Assembly: GCA_016926235.1 (NCBI GenBank)
Contig: JAFGOZ010000114.1
Coordinates: forward strand, 1-5,206
DNA from: Bacteroidales bacterium
Lineage (GTDB): Bacteria; Bacteroidota; Bacteroidia; Bacteroidales; UBA10428
Length of the DNA: 5,206 nucleotides
Direction: 5' to 3'
Part shown: piece by piece, positions 5,192 to 5,206 of the stretch
Layout of the letters: each line of letters begins with the position of its first letter
Position numbering within the stretch: the first letter of the stretch is position 1
Notes under the pieces: model-generated
What the model saw: the letters and a program-made list of their open reading frames with translations, nothing else
The model's database searches: none
What the model was told of the DNA's origin: nothing
Position numbers and translations under genes: made by a program

Positions 5192-5206
5192 ACATCATTG
5201 AAAGAA
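5116..5206 (+). CDS. Unrecognised gene, N-terminal 30 codons only (runs off the window)
   Basis: ATG 5116 opens a frame that continues past the window end. The visible protein begins MASKEKFSLLRSILITLGLS and continues PEAVDDIIER. It is a helical, charged N-terminus with no signal peptide. AAGGT at 5100-5104 is a weak ribosome-binding site somewhat far from the ATG. The start and frame are supported by the degenerate copy at 1577-1648, in which the same ATG and 16 of 23 residues are kept. The N-terminus gives no secure family. A DUF2726-type protein is a faint impression that thirty residues cannot confirm. It lies 92 bases after the J-domain gene on the same strand, with its own conserved upstream elements, so it may have its own promoter. 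Confidence 0.7.
   Translation, partial: MASKEKFSLLRSILITLGLSPEAVDDIIER

Noticed and set aside
4986..5198. 70-codon minus-strand ORF over the end of the J-domain gene and the start of the next gene
   Set aside because: The plus-strand start at 5116 is supported by its repeated copy at 1577, so the antisense frame is best explained as chance.
1..5206. CRISPR array, IS element or integrase
   Set aside because: No regularly spaced repeats, terminal inverted repeats with transposase, or recombinase motif could be seen on either strand.

Overview
The window is AT-rich prokaryotic DNA with a mix of live genes and gene debris. It suggests an archaeon of the methanogen type: the tRNA at the left edge has no encoded CCA, Shine-Dalgarno sites are strong, intergenic stretches are long and AT-rich, and one gene is a family-4-like Fe-S uracil-DNA glycosylase. 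A bacterium that also lacks encoded CCA is not excluded. No single marker gene settles the taxonomy.

Layout. An intact CAU-anticodon tRNA (9-80, +) opens the window. Convergent to it is a 327-residue protein with an RNxxxH motif typical of HEPN RNases (128-1111, -). Positions 1112-1860 hold no full-length gene. They contain a stack of 5'-end gene remnants: a small minus-strand ORF, a frameshifted piece resembling the N-terminus of HsdM with its own Shine-Dalgarno, a degenerate copy of the promoter and first 23 codons of the gene that starts at 5116, and an N-terminal HsdR piece. An intact Fe-S uracil-DNA glycosylase-like gene follows (1861-2475, +). After it comes a second, more decayed HsdR N-terminus (2507-2742), which ends where a degenerate 3' part of the left-hand tRNA begins (2759-2803). 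After an AT-rich gap with a strong ribosome-binding site lies a 653-residue protein (3062-5023, +) with a J-domain (HPD intact) between beta-propeller-like segments and a TPR-like C-terminus. The window ends inside another gene (5116-5206, +).

Interpretation. An intact tRNA, then cargo, then a directly repeated 3' tRNA fragment is the geometry left by tRNA-targeting integrative elements. The 2.7 kb between them looks like the eroded remains of such an island. It once carried type I restriction-modification genes, now only N-terminal scraps. It still carries two intact open genes, the HEPN-like protein and the UDG-like protein, which may be the parts still under selection. The J-domain/propeller protein and the partial gene lie outside this interval. 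The degenerate copy of the partial gene's 5' end inside the interval shows that the two regions share ancestry by duplication or recombination. No integrase, IS element or CRISPR array was seen.
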